From the NCBI RefSeq assembly GCF_030848805.1, contig NC_092360.1, positions 5,146,001 through 5,210,000 on the forward strand: 64,000 bases of DNA, given 5' to 3'. The translations under genes and the position numbers were made by a program. Source of the stretch: Temnothorax longispinosus. Taxonomy: Eukaryota; Arthropoda; Insecta; Hymenoptera; Formicidae. Below the pieces are notes generated by a model. That model was not told the DNA's origin and did not search any database. It saw only the letters and a program-made list of their open reading frames with translations. The stretch's first letter is position 1; every line of letters begins with the position of its first letter. Shown here in pieces: positions 36,781 to 49,815 of the stretch.

Positions 36781-38178
36781 CGTCTGTCACGTAGAGAAGT
36801 CCTTTCTAATATTTATCGAAAGAATTGACACACCGCGAACTGAAGTAACGAAATCCAAAAATTCTCGAACTTGAGTCACGGTGCAAAATACATTTCACTG
36901 AATATGTGCCAAATAGCTAAATTTCAGGCACTGACACTATGCTATATCTCAACGACTAGTCTATAATTTATATATTCTATATATTCCACGATACGATCCA
37001 GATTCCGTTTACGCAGCAGGTCCACTATTGTGGTTTACGTCAAGAATAAACACAGCTTTGATCAGGAGACACTCAACCTCAAACTGGTTTGACATTCTCG
37101 GCGCAGAGAACGGCGAACTGCGAAGGATAAACAATGGTCGCGTTCAGGGGTATCAATCAAACATGATTGGTTCTTACTCATAGATCCAACTAGATATTAT
37201 ACAAGTCGGCTATTTCAACAATTTACTCCGATATAAATGTGAAACAGCCGAGAATAACATTGACGTAAGACAAAAAATCATCAAGTTATATATACATTTA
37301 AATATAAATTTTAGTAAACCGTATGATCTCTCTAACAACAATATTACTTCACCCCTGATAAATATGCGTCTTTCGAAACTCTCAAAATAAAATCATCAAA
37401 AGGAGTAGTTTTTGGTGAAAAATGTTGCTTGAATCAAAATTTCGAAAATTATAAAATAATTCCGATTATATAAGGCACCAGTGCATCAAATTTTGGCTGT
37501 GCAATTTTGCAGAATTTTCTATCAACAACTTTTCTGTTTGCAATACTGCCATCGTTGGAGTAATAGATTTGTAGCTAATTTTTTTCTCCAGAGTCTTATA
37601 TTATATATTTATTTGATTTTAAATATGCCGAAAATGTTCATTTACAAAGAACAGACCTAAATATATTCATCGAAAGAACACGTGGGATTGGCTACCATAG
37701 GATCTCATTACATAAGATATTGACGTAAAAAATGACTGGACGGCCGTAACAGCTGTAAACAGCGTTTTATTCTTTGTAATTGAACTTTTTATAATTTTGT
37801 TTATCTTTCCTCCTTTTTTCTTCAACGTTTAATCGCGAGACACCTATTTCATTTTAAGTGCAGAAAGTATAACATAGTGCAGCTACGAGGAACAGATCTG
37901 TCATCGTCGACGTCGTCGACGATAGCAATTCATCAAATATCATCAAATTTTCTTATTGAGTTCAAACGTGAAGTTGCAGGTGCATCGGCAAAGAATTATC
38001 GTGCACTTTGCAACAATTGAAACAAACTATCGTACGTATTTTCTACGAGTTACCGTAATTGTAATCTAAAATAGGATAAAAAATCTCGAATAGGATAAAA
38101 ACAGTACAGTGAGGAATATATTATTATGTTATTTAGGACGAAATAAAACTCAAGGAAAATCGCGAAGCGACCGGAGGA
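36781..38178. promoter_or_regulatory. Divergent promoter region between the CCPG1-like gene and UROD
   Basis: Both flanking genes start outward from this 1.4 kb stretch. It contains a short perfect-arm palindrome built on ATCGTCGACG at 37903-37923. No coding sequence is seen. Core promoter elements cannot be placed with confidence. Confidence 0.45.
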
Positions 38179-40035
38179 ATGATCGAGCACAATTTTCCAC
38201 CCTTGAAGAATGACCGGATTCTCAAGGCGGCACGCGGGGAGCCGGTTGACAGGGTTCCAGTTTGGGTTATGAGACAAGCAGGAAGGTACCTTCCAGAGTT
38301 TCAGGAAGTCAGAGCTCGGCACGATTTCTTCGCCGTTTGTCAGACTCCTGCGTTGGCATGCCAGGTGACCCTGCAGCCGATAGAACGCTTCGATCTGGAT
38401 GCCAGTATAATATTCTCAGATATCTTGGTGATCCCTCAGGCGATGGGCCTGAAAGTCGAGATGGTAGCGGGAGTAGTGAGTACTCTTTACCAATCATACA
38501 TACGTATGTTGTTACATAACAGTCAAGTGATATTCATGATGTTCATTGATATACTCTATATTCATTATTGTCTCTCTATTCTCTGTAAATAAAAAGTATC
38601 TGTTAGGGTCCAGTCTTGCCTCAGCCCTTAGCTGATCCCAATGATTTAGCACGACTTGTACGACCAAATGTGAATGAAGCTCTAAAGTATGTCGGAGATG
38701 CTATAACATTGACTCGGCACAAATTGGATGGTAGAGTGCCATTAATAGGATTCACTGGAGCTCCTGTAAGTATTTTAATATCTAAAAATCAGAATTGTGT
38801 ATGAATATATTATACCAATTGAGAATTTCTTTGATATAAAGATCTTTATTTTTGCTGTTTGCTATTGTATATTACATATTAATGTAAAATAATTTGTTTT
38901 AGTGGACTCTGATGGGTTACATGATTCAAGGAGGAGGTAGTTCGACAATGGCAAAGGCAAGATCCTGGTTGTATAAGTATCCAGAGGACACGCATAAATT
39001 GTTACAGATGATTACAGATATTGTTGTGGATTACTTGGTGATGCAAGTGAAAGCTGGTGCTCAGGTATATAATTAAAGTATATATATATATATATATATA
39101 TAATTTTTTTTTTATAGAAGAACTCGTAGGTTGCTCATAGTGTATGTAATGTATGCTATAGATTTTCAGCACTGACAGTGAATCTCGGAACACAGTCTTA
39201 GAATATATTACGCAGTATATATGTATAAGAATTACATAAATAGAAGACAATAACATATTCTTTTTTTTTTTCAAGTTACTACAAGTATTTGAAAGCAATG
39301 GAGACTATTTGGATGATGCATTATTTACAAATTATTCTTTTAAATATCTGAAACAAATCAGCAAACGTGTACGGAACCAGCTGAAAGAAGCAAATATTCC
39401 AGAAGTGCCTATGGTAAAATATTTTACATAGCTATCCTTAATCAGCAGGATTATTTTGTAAATCAAGATATAAAGTATATAAATAATATATTGAACGTCT
39501 GTTTCTAGATTGCTTTTCCAAAAGGTGCAACCATGAATTCTTTAAAAATTCTTGCGAAGGATCAGAGTTATGAAGTAATAGGCCTTGATTGGACCGTAGA
39601 TCCTACAGAAGCCAGAAAACAACTTGGTCCTAATATTACATTGCAAGGTAATATGGATCCTTGTTCAATGTATTCTTCACAGGTATGTTATATCTTCTTT
39701 AAAAAATATGTATATAATTTTGATTTTAAACAATTATCTTATTATCATTTTATATGTAAAAATCGTGTATATAATTAAGAAGTAATATACTGATTTCTAA
39801 TAACAGTAACTACTGTTGAAAGCAATCATTGATCTAGTAATATTTATCTATATATTACTAATTTTATATTGAATATACTTATTGTTTTCCTTAGGATGAA
39901 ATTGTTGATCGTGCACACAAAATGGTGTCAAATTTTGGTAAAACTCGATATATTGCCAATTTGGGACATGGCATTTTACCAGATACTCCGATTCCATCCA
40001 TGGAGGCTTTTATTAAAGGAGTGCACTCGGCATAA
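38179..40035 (+). CDS. Urod: Uroporphyrinogen decarboxylase (6 exons)
   Basis: UROD converts uroporphyrinogen III to coproporphyrinogen III in the cytosol, the fifth step of haem synthesis. Exons are 38179-38475, 38607-38765, 38903-39064, 39276-39413, 39509-39682 and 39895-40035. Every intron falls between codons and the product is 356 residues (human 367). The signature RQAGRYLPEF is at residues 32-41, with the substrate-binding arginines R32 and R36. FSDIL contains the catalytic aspartate at residue 81, equivalent to human Asp86. GNMDP and LGHGILPDTP near the C-terminus carry the conserved histidine. The start Met is the first in frame and gives the usual short N-terminus. A (TA)n microsatellite lies in intron 3. 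The 3' end is convergent with CCDC40, with only 120 bases between stop codons. Confidence 0.96.
39079..39102. repeat. (TA)n microsatellite in UROD intron 3
   Basis: A run of about 12 TA units starts 15 bases after the splice donor. Confidence 0.85.
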
Positions 40036-40059
40036 GTATACGTTTTACAACCAAAACAT

Positions 40060-40065
40060 TTTATT
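40060..40065 (-). terminator. Candidate CCDC40 polyadenylation signal
   Basis: TTTATT on the plus strand is AATAAA on the minus strand, 91 bases past the CCDC40 stop. It lies only 25 bases from the UROD stop codon. Confidence 0.45.
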
Positions 40066-40155
40066 ATGCATTTGTTATAAATAATTATAATTATTGTATA
40101 ATTATTGTTACTATATTGCATTGTTTTAACTTTTCTTATAACAATTATTGCGATT

Positions 40156-43100
40156 TTATAGTATTTCTAATGTCAAAAGTATTTTTTGAATATTATTTTT
40201 CAATAAAGGAAAGTCTTGACTCGTCCGTTCCATTACATGTTTCAAATAATCACGAAGAATCTGTTCATTTTGGAATTCTTCACTTAGTACAGCTTCACTT
40301 TTGAAAAGCATCTTGTATCGGCCACTTTTAATGTCTTGCAGCATTTTAGCTTTTCGTTGTTTATAAACTATTGCCTGCAAATTCTGCAAATAACAAAAGA
40401 TTTTCTAATTAATAATGTTAAAATTGTAGGCAAATAGTAATTTTGAATCTTATGAAATTAAGGAAATGAATTATTTGCATTACATACGTGGTACTTAATA
40501 GCTTCTGTTTGTATAATCCCTTGATCTACGTTCGGAATATCATCTACTATCATTTTCAATGCTGTTTGCGATTCGTTACATTTGCCTACTGTATCCTTTA
40601 TTTGATTTTCCAACTCCATTATTCTATTTTCAGTTTTCTTCGTATCCTATAATAAACATTTAATTTAAAAATTTACATCGATCAAACTTATTGTTAGTGC
40701 AAGTTGGAATTTACCTTCACCACTTGTTTTATCTTTAACTTTTGATCGGCAAGACGTTTGCGGAATATAACTTTCTGATTGTGTTGTCCTTTAGGATCTT
40801 TCTTAAATTTACTCATAACTTTGTCTAATATAATATCTCTTCGCGCAACACAAAACTCCATATCATGAATCAATTTTTCTTGCGCCCTACGCAAATGTGA
40901 CAGACGCATTTCCATTTTATGTATTTCACTTTTCATCGCTGTAATGTCACCACCGCTACTACGTTCATCTCTCAATCTTTTCACTGTTTCTTGCATTAAC
41001 TGCACCTAAAAACATAAATTACAGATTATAATATTTTGCTTGAGACAGAAATATATAATGTTTGATATCTAAAATATTACTTTTTTCTCCCACGATAAAC
41101 TTTCTTGTTGCACTGCATCTAAATTTTCCTTCAAAAGTGCCTTTTCCTCATACAACTGTTTTAAATCACTTTGCAGCTTTATAAGATTTAATTCTGCATC
41201 CTCAAGAGATTGTATTCCCTCGTTTTTCGTAATAGAATTTTTGTCTTCTAGCTCCTCCTTCAGTCCTTTTTGTATGACTAATTGTGTATTCATTTGTACC
41301 ATTCTTTGTTGCAGAAGATTTAATATTCTCTCCATATTCGAGTCTTCCTTATTAAGCATTTCCAAAGCATGCTCTAGTTTCAAATTTTTCTGCTCCATAA
41401 TCATAATTTCTTTATTAAGAAGATTAAGTTCTTGCAATTGTAAATCTCTCTGTTGGCTCAATGTAATCATATATCCTTCTTGGCGAATCCACAATTGCTG
41501 TGCTTTTTGATTACTTTGCTGAATTTCTTCTATATTTTTTTCCAAGGTTTTTATCTTCGTATTAAAAGGATTAACTTCTCCACTTTCCCTATGCGATAAT
41601 ATCTGAAAAAAGTAGTGTATAAGTTTTTAATATTTTTATATTCTAACAGGATTTTCAGTTAATAATTATCATACCTCCTCAATGGTTTTATTCAAGCAAA
41701 TAACTTTCATTTGTTTCCTCTCAATTGCTATGTCATGCTTCTTGATTTCTTTCTGAATCTCATCTATCTCTTTTCCCTTTTTATTATTACTTTGCAAGAG
41801 CTCTTCTAATTCTACCTTCTCATGAGATTTATATGAATTAAGTTGTTCTAATTCCAATAACTTTTTGCCATATGAATTTTCTGTTTCTACTAATAACAAT
41901 TCTTGTTCTTGCATTGTCTCTTTGGAATCTAATAATAATTTATTCAAATACCGCGCCGCTTTATTATGCGCAACTTTTTCTTCCAGTTTGCTATATATTG
42001 TATTTTCCAACTCGTTTTGCTTATTTAGAAATTTTGTAAATTCTTTATCAGTTTCTTCCTCTTCGTGTAACAAATATTGCCATTCCTGAAATATGGGATT
42101 ATTATAGATGATAATATAACCACGTAAAAATAATGTTTATCGATAATATTATCATTAATTAATAATTTAGTAATTATAAGTTTTTTAAATAAGTGTATTA
42201 ACATTCTATGTACATTATTAGTTAAATCGAATTCGTGTTGCTCCTGTTCACTAAACTTTGCTATTTTTACTAATTCAGATTCCAAATTATTGAGTTTATC
42301 ATTTCCCATTTCCATCAATTTTGTATTAATCTGTATATTTTCTTCTATTCGTGTATGCAACAAGGTCAAATTCTCATTGTTCTCTGTTTCCTTATAAGTT
42401 TCTTTCTTTAATTTCTCTATTTCCGTATGTAATGTATTAAAAGATTCACATATTTTCCTGAAACAATATTCGCTGCTGCAGTCTTTCATTAGCAAGTGAC
42501 GGTAGAGAAAAATTCACCGAAACATTATTTCTTTCTATCAGAGTCACAGACGCGACTTATTTATATGATACTGTATTATTGTTTCTCATTACAATTTTAT
42601 TCGAATCCTTAAAAATTATCGTAAACATTACGTACTCACGCTCTGTGTTTAGTTGCTCATAGACTTTATTCCGCTTAGCGATATTCAGTACAACAGAATT
42701 CCAGGCGTTGCACAAATTCATGTGCTGCTTATGCAACGCTTCTAGATCAGCATTAACATCGGCGATCATCTGATTGACCTCAATTTTTTCTTTATTTTTC
42801 AACTGCAATTGCGTATCCAAATTGGCTATCTCGGTTTTAATTCTCCACACTTCCTCCATGAGTTTATATATTATGCAGTCTTTCTGCTGTTTCTGTGCAA
42901 TCAAATCTCGCTGAATTGCCTTATCTTTCTTTGACACCTGTTTGGAAATGGCCAAACTATTTTCGAGCTCCGTTTGCCATTCCGAGAATTGCGCTTGCAA
43001 AGCGGTAAGCTGCTCCAATTCGCGCACGAGATTCTCCTCTTTCTTTTTCTCCTCGAACAATTTGGCATGGGTAGTTTTATGAACATCTTTCGCATTCTTT

Positions 43101-43594
43101 ATACACGTATCTTTCTCCTCGCGCAATAAAATCACATTTGCTATCATATTTTGATACTTTTCAATTGACGTTTGCTGCTGCGCTATTTCCTGTTGGGCGT
43201 AGTACATTTGTAAACATTCTGCTTCGCGTTCCTTCTCCATCGCTCTTATATTATCCTCCTGAAATATTTGTAAATAATATTTAATGGTAATAATTAACAC
43301 ATCTTTTCGTTTACATGCATTAGATAGATCTCTAAAGTCTAGAAAAATAAAGGTTTCGATATTTACTAGTTCTAATATTTCGCTGTTTAACTTATTGTCG
43401 ACGCGAGTAAGATGCTCTCGCAGAGCACTTTGGAATTTTTTCATCAAGAAGTCGTCGGGATTCAGAACATTTGGCACGTCCAAAGACTTGGTGTCTATCC
43501 ACAACTTCTTCATGACTTTGGTCCCCGGCTGTTCCATATTCTTGGCAGTATCAGGAGATGGGGCGGAAGCGTCGCTCACAGTCAAGGTATTCAT
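40156..43594 (-). CDS. CCDC40: Coiled-coil domain-containing protein 40, axonemal 96-nm ruler subunit (8 exons)
   Basis: CCDC40 forms, with CCDC39, the molecular ruler that sets the 96-nm repeat of motile axonemes. In insects such axonemes occur mainly in sperm and chordotonal neurons. Exons in coding order are 43367-43594, 42640-43258, 42214-42482, 41675-42085, 41081-41602, 40715-41005, 40488-40646 and 40156-40383. Phases close to 908 residues. The N-terminal LNPDDFLMKKFQSALREHL aligns with the conserved start of the family's coiled coil. Further family landmarks are HNKAARYLNKLL, GDITAMKSEIHKMEMRLSHL, MEFCVARRDIIL and SGRYKMLFKSE near the end. Most of the protein is predicted coiled coil, rich in E, K, Q and L. 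The acceptor at 42482 is less certain than the rest: it was chosen because it alone keeps the frame. Confidence 0.9.
40202..40207 (+). terminator. Candidate UROD polyadenylation signal inside CCDC40 coding sequence
   Basis: AATAAA lies 167 bases after the UROD stop. It falls within the last exon of the opposite-strand CCDC40 gene, so the two transcripts probably overlap at their 3' ends. Confidence 0.45.
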
Positions 43595-44493
43595 TGTGAA
43601 ATGCCGTATCGCACGGTTCTTTGTAAAAAGCTTCTATCCTGAAATCATACACCTTGCCTTAGACTTGTGTCAGACTGCATGTTGTTGATTCAAATCAGAT
43701 TCGTAGCTAAGGAGGTATGACATCATCATGACAGTCGATACACAATCAATACAAGCTAGACTTATTTAAATAATAAAAATTAAATTGTATATGTGTGTGT
43801 GGCGATAACATATACATATAATATACATGCATCTTTAATTGTGTGATTTTTATTATTCAAATAAGCTCTGTTTTGTTATATAAAGGTACGAGTAACTGTA
43901 TTGAGATAAAATGATAATTACATTAGAAGATAATAAATACACGCACGTAAAATATTTTGATAAATATATTTGTCTTCGCGAAGAATTTTATCTTAATTAT
44001 CGGCGGTTGATAATCTAAACTCCGATAATACGCGATAGGGTACGGGAATATAAATAATCGACGGCCATAATTCGGAAGAATCTTATAAATACAATATATG
44101 TCAACACAAAAAATAGAGACAAACGATTTTGATCAAGTGGTTTGATAAAGCTGCATGAAACGGATCGGCGCGAATTATGAGAGAAACGGGTTCCTGGCTC
44201 GACATTACGCAAGCATCATCACTCATCAGGCGCTGTCAGCTGTCACCGTCGCGCGTGTCGTGTGACGCGCGTCGCCAGAGTCTCCGCGCGCTCTCTCCGC
44301 TCACCGCTGGTGTTGTTGAGTTGTTGTGACAGTTCGCCCGGGGACCTGGGGAGCAGTGCGGCATCAAACGGCGTTTCAGTCGTGGGCAGTCGTGGGACGG
44401 GATGCGGCTACGGTCGTCTTGAGAGATCACGCGGGCTGGTAGAATGACCGTACGTTGCGCGGACGCTCGTCGAAGGTAAACATTGCAGAAACG
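43595..44493. promoter_or_regulatory. Divergent promoter region between CCDC40 and TAPT1
   Basis: The two genes start outward from this 900-base stretch. The TAPT1 side (44200-44490) is GC-rich and probably holds its 5' UTR. The CCDC40 side is AT-rich with a TG microsatellite near 43790. A short upstream frame lies at 44444-44479. Confidence 0.45.
44444..44479 (+). other. Upstream open reading frame before TAPT1
   Basis: ATG at 44444 opens an 11-codon frame (MTVRCADARRR) closed by TAA at 44477-44479, 14 bases before the TAPT1 start and out of frame with it. It could reduce translation of the main frame. Its presence in the mRNA depends on an unseen transcription start. Confidence 0.4.
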
Positions 44494-47264
44494 ATGCAGA
44501 GCGCGGGTGTCAGCGATGGGGACACGGAGCAAAGTTGGCCGGAGAAGAGGACGATCAGATTCCGCGCTACTGGCAAGTCCGAAACTCATGTGTCATCTCA
44601 CGACGGGCGCGTGGAAAATGTGGATCCCACGCGCTGCAGGCCGCAGTTATCCGACGAGCAAGATGCGCCGAAGAAGAAACAGCGTAAGTGCCACCCGCGA
44701 TTGCCTATTTACTTGTCCGGGGGGAGGGGAGGGGCAGCGTTTTTTCGCGCGGCGGTGGAACGTGTATGAAACAGGAGAAAAAGAAAACAGTGACACACAC
44801 GCACGTACGCTTCGATAGATTAGAATGATTAGATAAGATGGCACCAGTCACCCGCGCAAAGGTGACGACTTTTTCTACAGAATGTATTTATGACAAACTA
44901 TGCAGAAGGAAAGAAACAAATTTGAAACAATTTTTACAAACTCTGGCTCAGGGTTTTTCTATATTTATATATGCTATAAGTCTTGCTTTTTTATATCGCT
45001 ATTTAATAGCTCAACTAGCTGTTATTAGTAATTATTGAGTAGTACAACTATATATAGCTGTATATATAGTATAACTATAATAACTACTAAGTAGTAGCTG
45101 TTACTAGGAGTTTGCACAAATAACGTTTTATATTTGCAGTTCAGTTGATAAATGTATTCCGCTTTTCTAGGGGTATCGTTGATGCAATTCTTAAGGACAG
45201 AATTAACAAGGGGTTATCAGCTGGAGCACGATGAGGAGAGATTGTCCGCGAGAAGGGAGAAGGTTTACTCGTTCATGAAAATTCCTCGGGAGGTGGAAAA
45301 TTTTATGACGTATGGGTTCCTTCAGGTACAGTGATGCATATAATGCTGTCAGGAGGATAGAACTACGGCTAACATTTTTAAAAATAATCTATTATATTAC
45401 ATGTTACATGTTTTGCTGTTTTTTTTGTCATTGCAGTGCGCCGATTCTTTCCTATTTTTGTATACATTTTTACCGTTAAGATTCGCAATGGCTTTATGGG
45501 CAGTGATTACAAGGCCTTTACGACACTACCTAAGGTATACGAGAGATATTTGATTTCGAGCGAAATATATTTGGTTACCGTGAAATTTTAACCACGATCT
45601 TTCGTTTCGTAGGAGCGAGAAAGGTCATCCAAAAAGTACGGAGAGATATTTGAGATCGGCCGAAGTGTGCGATTTGTTAAAAGGAATTGTAGTGCTGGGT
45701 TGCTGGGCAGCAACCTGGAAGGTGGATACCTCCATGATGTATCATTTAGTTAAGAGTCAATCGGTTATAAAGCTATACATATTTTATAACATGTTAGAAG
45801 TGGGAGATCGTCTTTTCAGCTCTTTCGGGCAAGATACTATAGACGCCCTGCTTTGGACCGCCAACGAGCCACGATCGCGCCACCCGAGTGATTCTACCCG
45901 TACGAAACATTTCGGTACATTGCCGCATCTCTTGTTTGCCGTCGTTTATGTGTGTATCCTTTGTCTAATTACGTTATTACGATTAATTCGACGACGATCG
46001 AGAGATAGGCTTAAGCCGCAACAAGATATGTTTACACCTTGACTGCTTTCGCACAAAGTTTTTCATAGTACATTGGTGTTACTCCAAGCGACGACGTTAA
46101 ATGTGGCGATCAACAGTAGTAATAAAGCGCTTCTCACGATTATGATGTCCAACAATGTAAGTACGTTAGAAAAAGTAAAGCAATCGCTTTTTTTTGTATC
46201 AAGTATTTCGTATTTCACACAGAGTATTTTTAGTTTGTAGAACTGAAGGGTTCTGTATTCAAGAAATTTGACAAGAACAACTTGTTCCAATTATCTTGCG
46301 CCGATGTCAGAGAAAGATTTCATCTCATTATACTGCTCCTCGCAGTGAGTCTGCAAACGATGAAAGAGTACGCGTGGCACAGCGATCGTCTTGCTGTCTT
46401 GCTACCCGATTGCGTGGCGCTATTGTTGGCAGAAGTTGTCGTCGATTGGGTTTGTACCGTAAAATAAATTTATACATTATGGAGGCATATGTGAGTGAGA
46501 AAAATATCAGATCGGAAATCGAATCAGATTATTCCTACCATTAAATTATTTGTATCATTCTTATTGATAATTTCTCGTTCGCTTACATGTTTCAATCGTC
46601 GCTGCCTATATTTGACAAATATTGACGAACGTTGTGCAAATTGTACAAATCATCGCGCTAATAACATTGTATTTCCATAAAGGTGAAACATGCGTTCATC
46701 ACACGTTTCAACGAGCTGCCTTCCACCGTCTACAGGGATTATACCGTGAGCTTGGCCTACGACATGGCGAAGGCACGCCGAAAGAAAGCATTCACGGATC
46801 CCTCGGACCTAGTTGCGCAGCGAATGGGCTTCATACCTCTTCCTCTGGGAGTCGCCATGGCTCGCGTACTGTGTACGACCCTGACGCCATCCGCGAGACC
46901 CGCTAATATCATACTTCTATTATTAGCTTATCTTATATTAGTATCTTTTCGCATATTGAATAGCCTAATCATTCTTGGAAAGGCGTGCGACATAATGTCG
47001 TCGCACCCGCGACCTGACAAAGATGTTACCGCAAAGTCTCCGTCAAAGAATCGTGCCAACAGTGTCGACATGAAAAATCCAAATCTTGGCATGGCTATTT
47101 TCTCAAATAGCGCCGTCAGCTTGAACAACGTCTGTTTGAACGAGGCGTTTCTGGAGCCAGAACAGACTGAGAAAAGTGAGAAGCATCAGTGTAATTTCGA
47201 CGAGCTCACGAACGTCACGAAAACCGTGCTAAGGACAGGAAGCGAACCCCTCCTTCCGCAATGA
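44494..47264 (+). CDS. TAPT1: TAPT1, transmembrane anterior-posterior transformation protein 1 (7 exons)
   Basis: TAPT1 is a conserved polytopic membrane protein linked in vertebrates to axial patterning and to primary cilia; yeast has the homologue EMP65. Exons are 44494-44683, 45171-45325, 45437-45534, 45613-45953, 46059-46156, 46234-46449 and 46683-47264. Phases close to 559 residues (human 567). Residues 1-63 are a variable cytosolic head. Conserved blocks follow: EHDEERLSARREKVYSFMKI, DSFLFLYTFLPLRFAMALWA, STMMYHL-like SMMYHLVKSQSVIKLYIFYN, MLEVGDRLFSSFGQDTIDAL, LLTIMMSNNFVELKGSVFKK, VKHAFITRFNELPS and RMGFIPLPLGVAMARVL. The exon 4-5 junction was set at T|GTATCC because it restores YVFFHSTLVLLQATTLN, which matches the family in length. 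About eight hydrophobic helices are visible. The tail after residue 460 is poorly conserved. Confidence 0.95.
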
Positions 47265-48150
47265 CAAATCTCACTAGCATAATTGAAATATAATGATTTT
47301 TTATTTATAAATTGTACATATGTTGTTGTACATATATGTATACACGCACAGGTACTATATCGACGCTTATTTTGCAATATTTGTATAAGGCATCTATGTA
47401 AGAATAATAAATTTGGTTACCATTTATTATTAAGTTTTATTATCAAACATATGGTTATCTATATAATTATGTAAAATATTTTTTCCGTAAATTTTTTGTA
47501 TTAATATAAAAGATTTTTGGTATATTCAATATTTTTTAGCGAATCTTTAATCTTCAATCGTAACTTTGTCGACGCACCTCGAAACTAAGAAAAGATGAAA
47601 AGTTATAAAAAGATATTACATACTAAAATAATGTTACATAAAAGAACTTTTTCCTCTCTTGCCGTGTCGACGATCGAGCAAGAAGTGCGCTCTCATTCAC
47701 GGAGATGCGGCAATCGGCACATAGAGAATCTATAATACTTGACTCCGAAGTTCGTCGCGTTTAGTCAACGAGCGCGCGGCGCGGCGAGTAGTCTCCTTCA
47801 CGCCTCACCGTCCCGTCACCGGTCCTGTCTCTCTCTCCCTTTCCCTCTGGCCGTCCTTTTCTCTCCCACTCCGGCCGGCCGCTCGCTCTCTCTCTCGTTC
47901 GTCCGACAAACGAGCACCGACTCGAGCACGCTGCACGGGGCAGGGGCACGGGACGTCACGGAGGACGGAGGCGGTGGAGGACGTCGGAGCGGAGGTCCGC
48001 CGCTCTTCGGCGAGCGCGAAGCGAATCACGCGAATTCGCGGCGCGATAGTAACGACCGACGACGTCGCCGTCGGGTCCCGGTCGCGACGCTCCTCGCGTA
48101 TGGGTCCTCCTCCATCACGCCCCACGGCCACGGCAACTACGGCAAGTTGA
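47265..48150 (+). promoter_or_regulatory. Region between TAPT1 and foraging: 3' flank then CpG-rich promoter/5' UTR
   Basis: A polyadenylation signal for TAPT1 (AATAAA, 47406-47411) lies in the AT-rich first part. From about 47750 the sequence becomes CpG-rich up to the foraging start, and is probably promoter and 5' UTR. The open frame at 47739-48332 is out of frame with the kinase exon and has no recognisable domain. Confidence 0.5.
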
Positions 48151-48731
48151 ATGGACGAGGGTACGAAATACCGAGTGCCCATCGGCGACGCCTGCGTGTC
48201 TATGCGCGTGTGCTTCGACTCGCTGTGCTTCTCGTCGTCGCAGCAGCCGCTCGCCGACGAGGAGGACGCCGCCGTCGCCGACGCCGCGACGCAGCTACCG
48301 ACGGACGGCCGCGGCGCCGCGGCCGTCGTTAGCGGCACCAGCAGCGGCACCGTCGTCGCCACGACCGCCACCACCACGCAAGTCACGCAAGTGCCGCACA
48401 TCGGTGCGATCGGTGCGATCGGTGCCGGCGGCGGAGGCGGAGGCGGAGGTGCCGCGATCGTCGGCAGCATGGGCACCCTGAGGGAGCTCCAGGAGCTGCT
48501 GCGCGTCAAGGACGAACGGATCGCCGAGCTCGAGGCCGTCGTCTGTTGCCGCGACGCCCAGATTCAGGAGCTGCGCAGCCACCTGGACAAGTTCCTGAGC
48601 GTGCTGCCCTTCAGCGCGGCGCCGCCGCGCACGCCGACGAAGCCGCGGACGAGGGACCGTGCTCAGGGCATATCCGCGGAGCCGCCGCTCCAGGAGCTCG
48701 CGCCTCTCGCGGTGGTCGACAAGAGCGACAG
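48151..48731 (+). CDS. for: cGMP-dependent protein kinase, foraging: first coding exon (partial gene)
   Basis: This kinase mediates cGMP signalling and influences foraging behaviour in flies and social insects. Only its N-terminal exon is in the window. Translation starts at MDEGTK (48151) or at MRVCFDSLCF (48202). The second resembles the start of the long Drosophila isoform, and I cannot decide between them. A low-complexity stretch rich in A, T and G follows, including eight consecutive glycines. Next is the leucine-zipper dimerisation helix, with LRELQELLRVKDERIAELEA and RDAQIQELRSHLDKFLSVLP. The autoinhibitory segment is RAQGISAEP. The exon ends at DKSD with AG|GTTGGT in phase 2, where the family continues with SRELIK. 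The cyclic-nucleotide-binding and kinase domains must lie beyond base 64000. Confidence 0.92.
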
Positions 48732-49815
48732 GTTGGTATACCCCGCACGACCCACGACACTATACACCACGCGCCACTGTTTTTCTGCCTGTTCAGCCTG
48801 TTGCTCGTCGAGTTGTTGCTCGCGCGGCGCGCGCGCCCGCGCGCAACGTCCTTCCCTTTTTTTTCGCACCTTGCGCGCTCCTCGAATTTCCCTAATGAAT
48901 TTAAATAAGCGGCATAAGAGCTATTTTTAACGCGTCGAACGTGCGGCTGTCGCGCGACAGCCTAAGCCTCGTTATAACGCCGCGCGTTTTGATATACCCG
49001 CATGAAATACAGCTGAAAAGATGCGGGGAATTATACATCGGGACGCAGGACGTGTTACATCTCGATTTTGGACATTGCGTTGTCCAGGGACGAGCGAAAT
49101 CGCGCGATATAATTTCGATAAATGCGAATTTTCTCGCCAAAGCGATCCTTGACGCGTTTTCTTTTGCCCGACGGTTCTTAAATCCCGAGGGAGTCGTTCG
49201 CGATAACGATATTGACGATTGTAACCCGCCGGCCTCAATCCTCGGCGTTTAGCACCTTCGTTCTTCATTCTCGCCGCTGCTGGTCGCGTTGTCTACATAC
49301 ATGATGTCAACGACTTTATTTGTCACTTATGCGCGATCGCGACCCGCGCGCGCGCGCGTGCACCGGCCTCGCGACGTGCGGCCACGTTCGCCATGTGACC
49401 CGTCCTCGTCGTCGCCGTCGCCGCGTGCGTTTTTCACGCGTTCCGGCTCGAGGGAACCCGGGAACCTTTCTCCTTCGCTCTAAAATCATGCTTTCGCGCC
49501 TCGCTGCATGTGCGCCAAAGTATAGACACTTTCGCTCGCGTGCGATTATTTCCGATCGACCTTATCTCCCCCCGATGCTTCGCGAGATAAGTCGACGCTA
49601 CATCTCTCCTCGCTTATCTTTTAATCGACAATATCTCTCGTTAAATATATCTTTGTTTCCAAGCCTTCGAATTAAAAGTCTATCAAATTGAGATATAATT
49701 GTGAAGAGAGGGAGGCGAGAGAGAGAGATAGAAAAACTAACTGAACAAGGGAATTTCCCGATTTTTTTGCACCTAAAGCGTCCTTGGCGCATTAAAATAG
49801 CTTTCAATTATCGAT

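Noticed and set aside
47739..48332. 197-codon plus-strand frame overlapping the foraging start
   Set aside because: It is out of frame with the conserved zipper exon and is arginine-rich low complexity, caused by GC bias.
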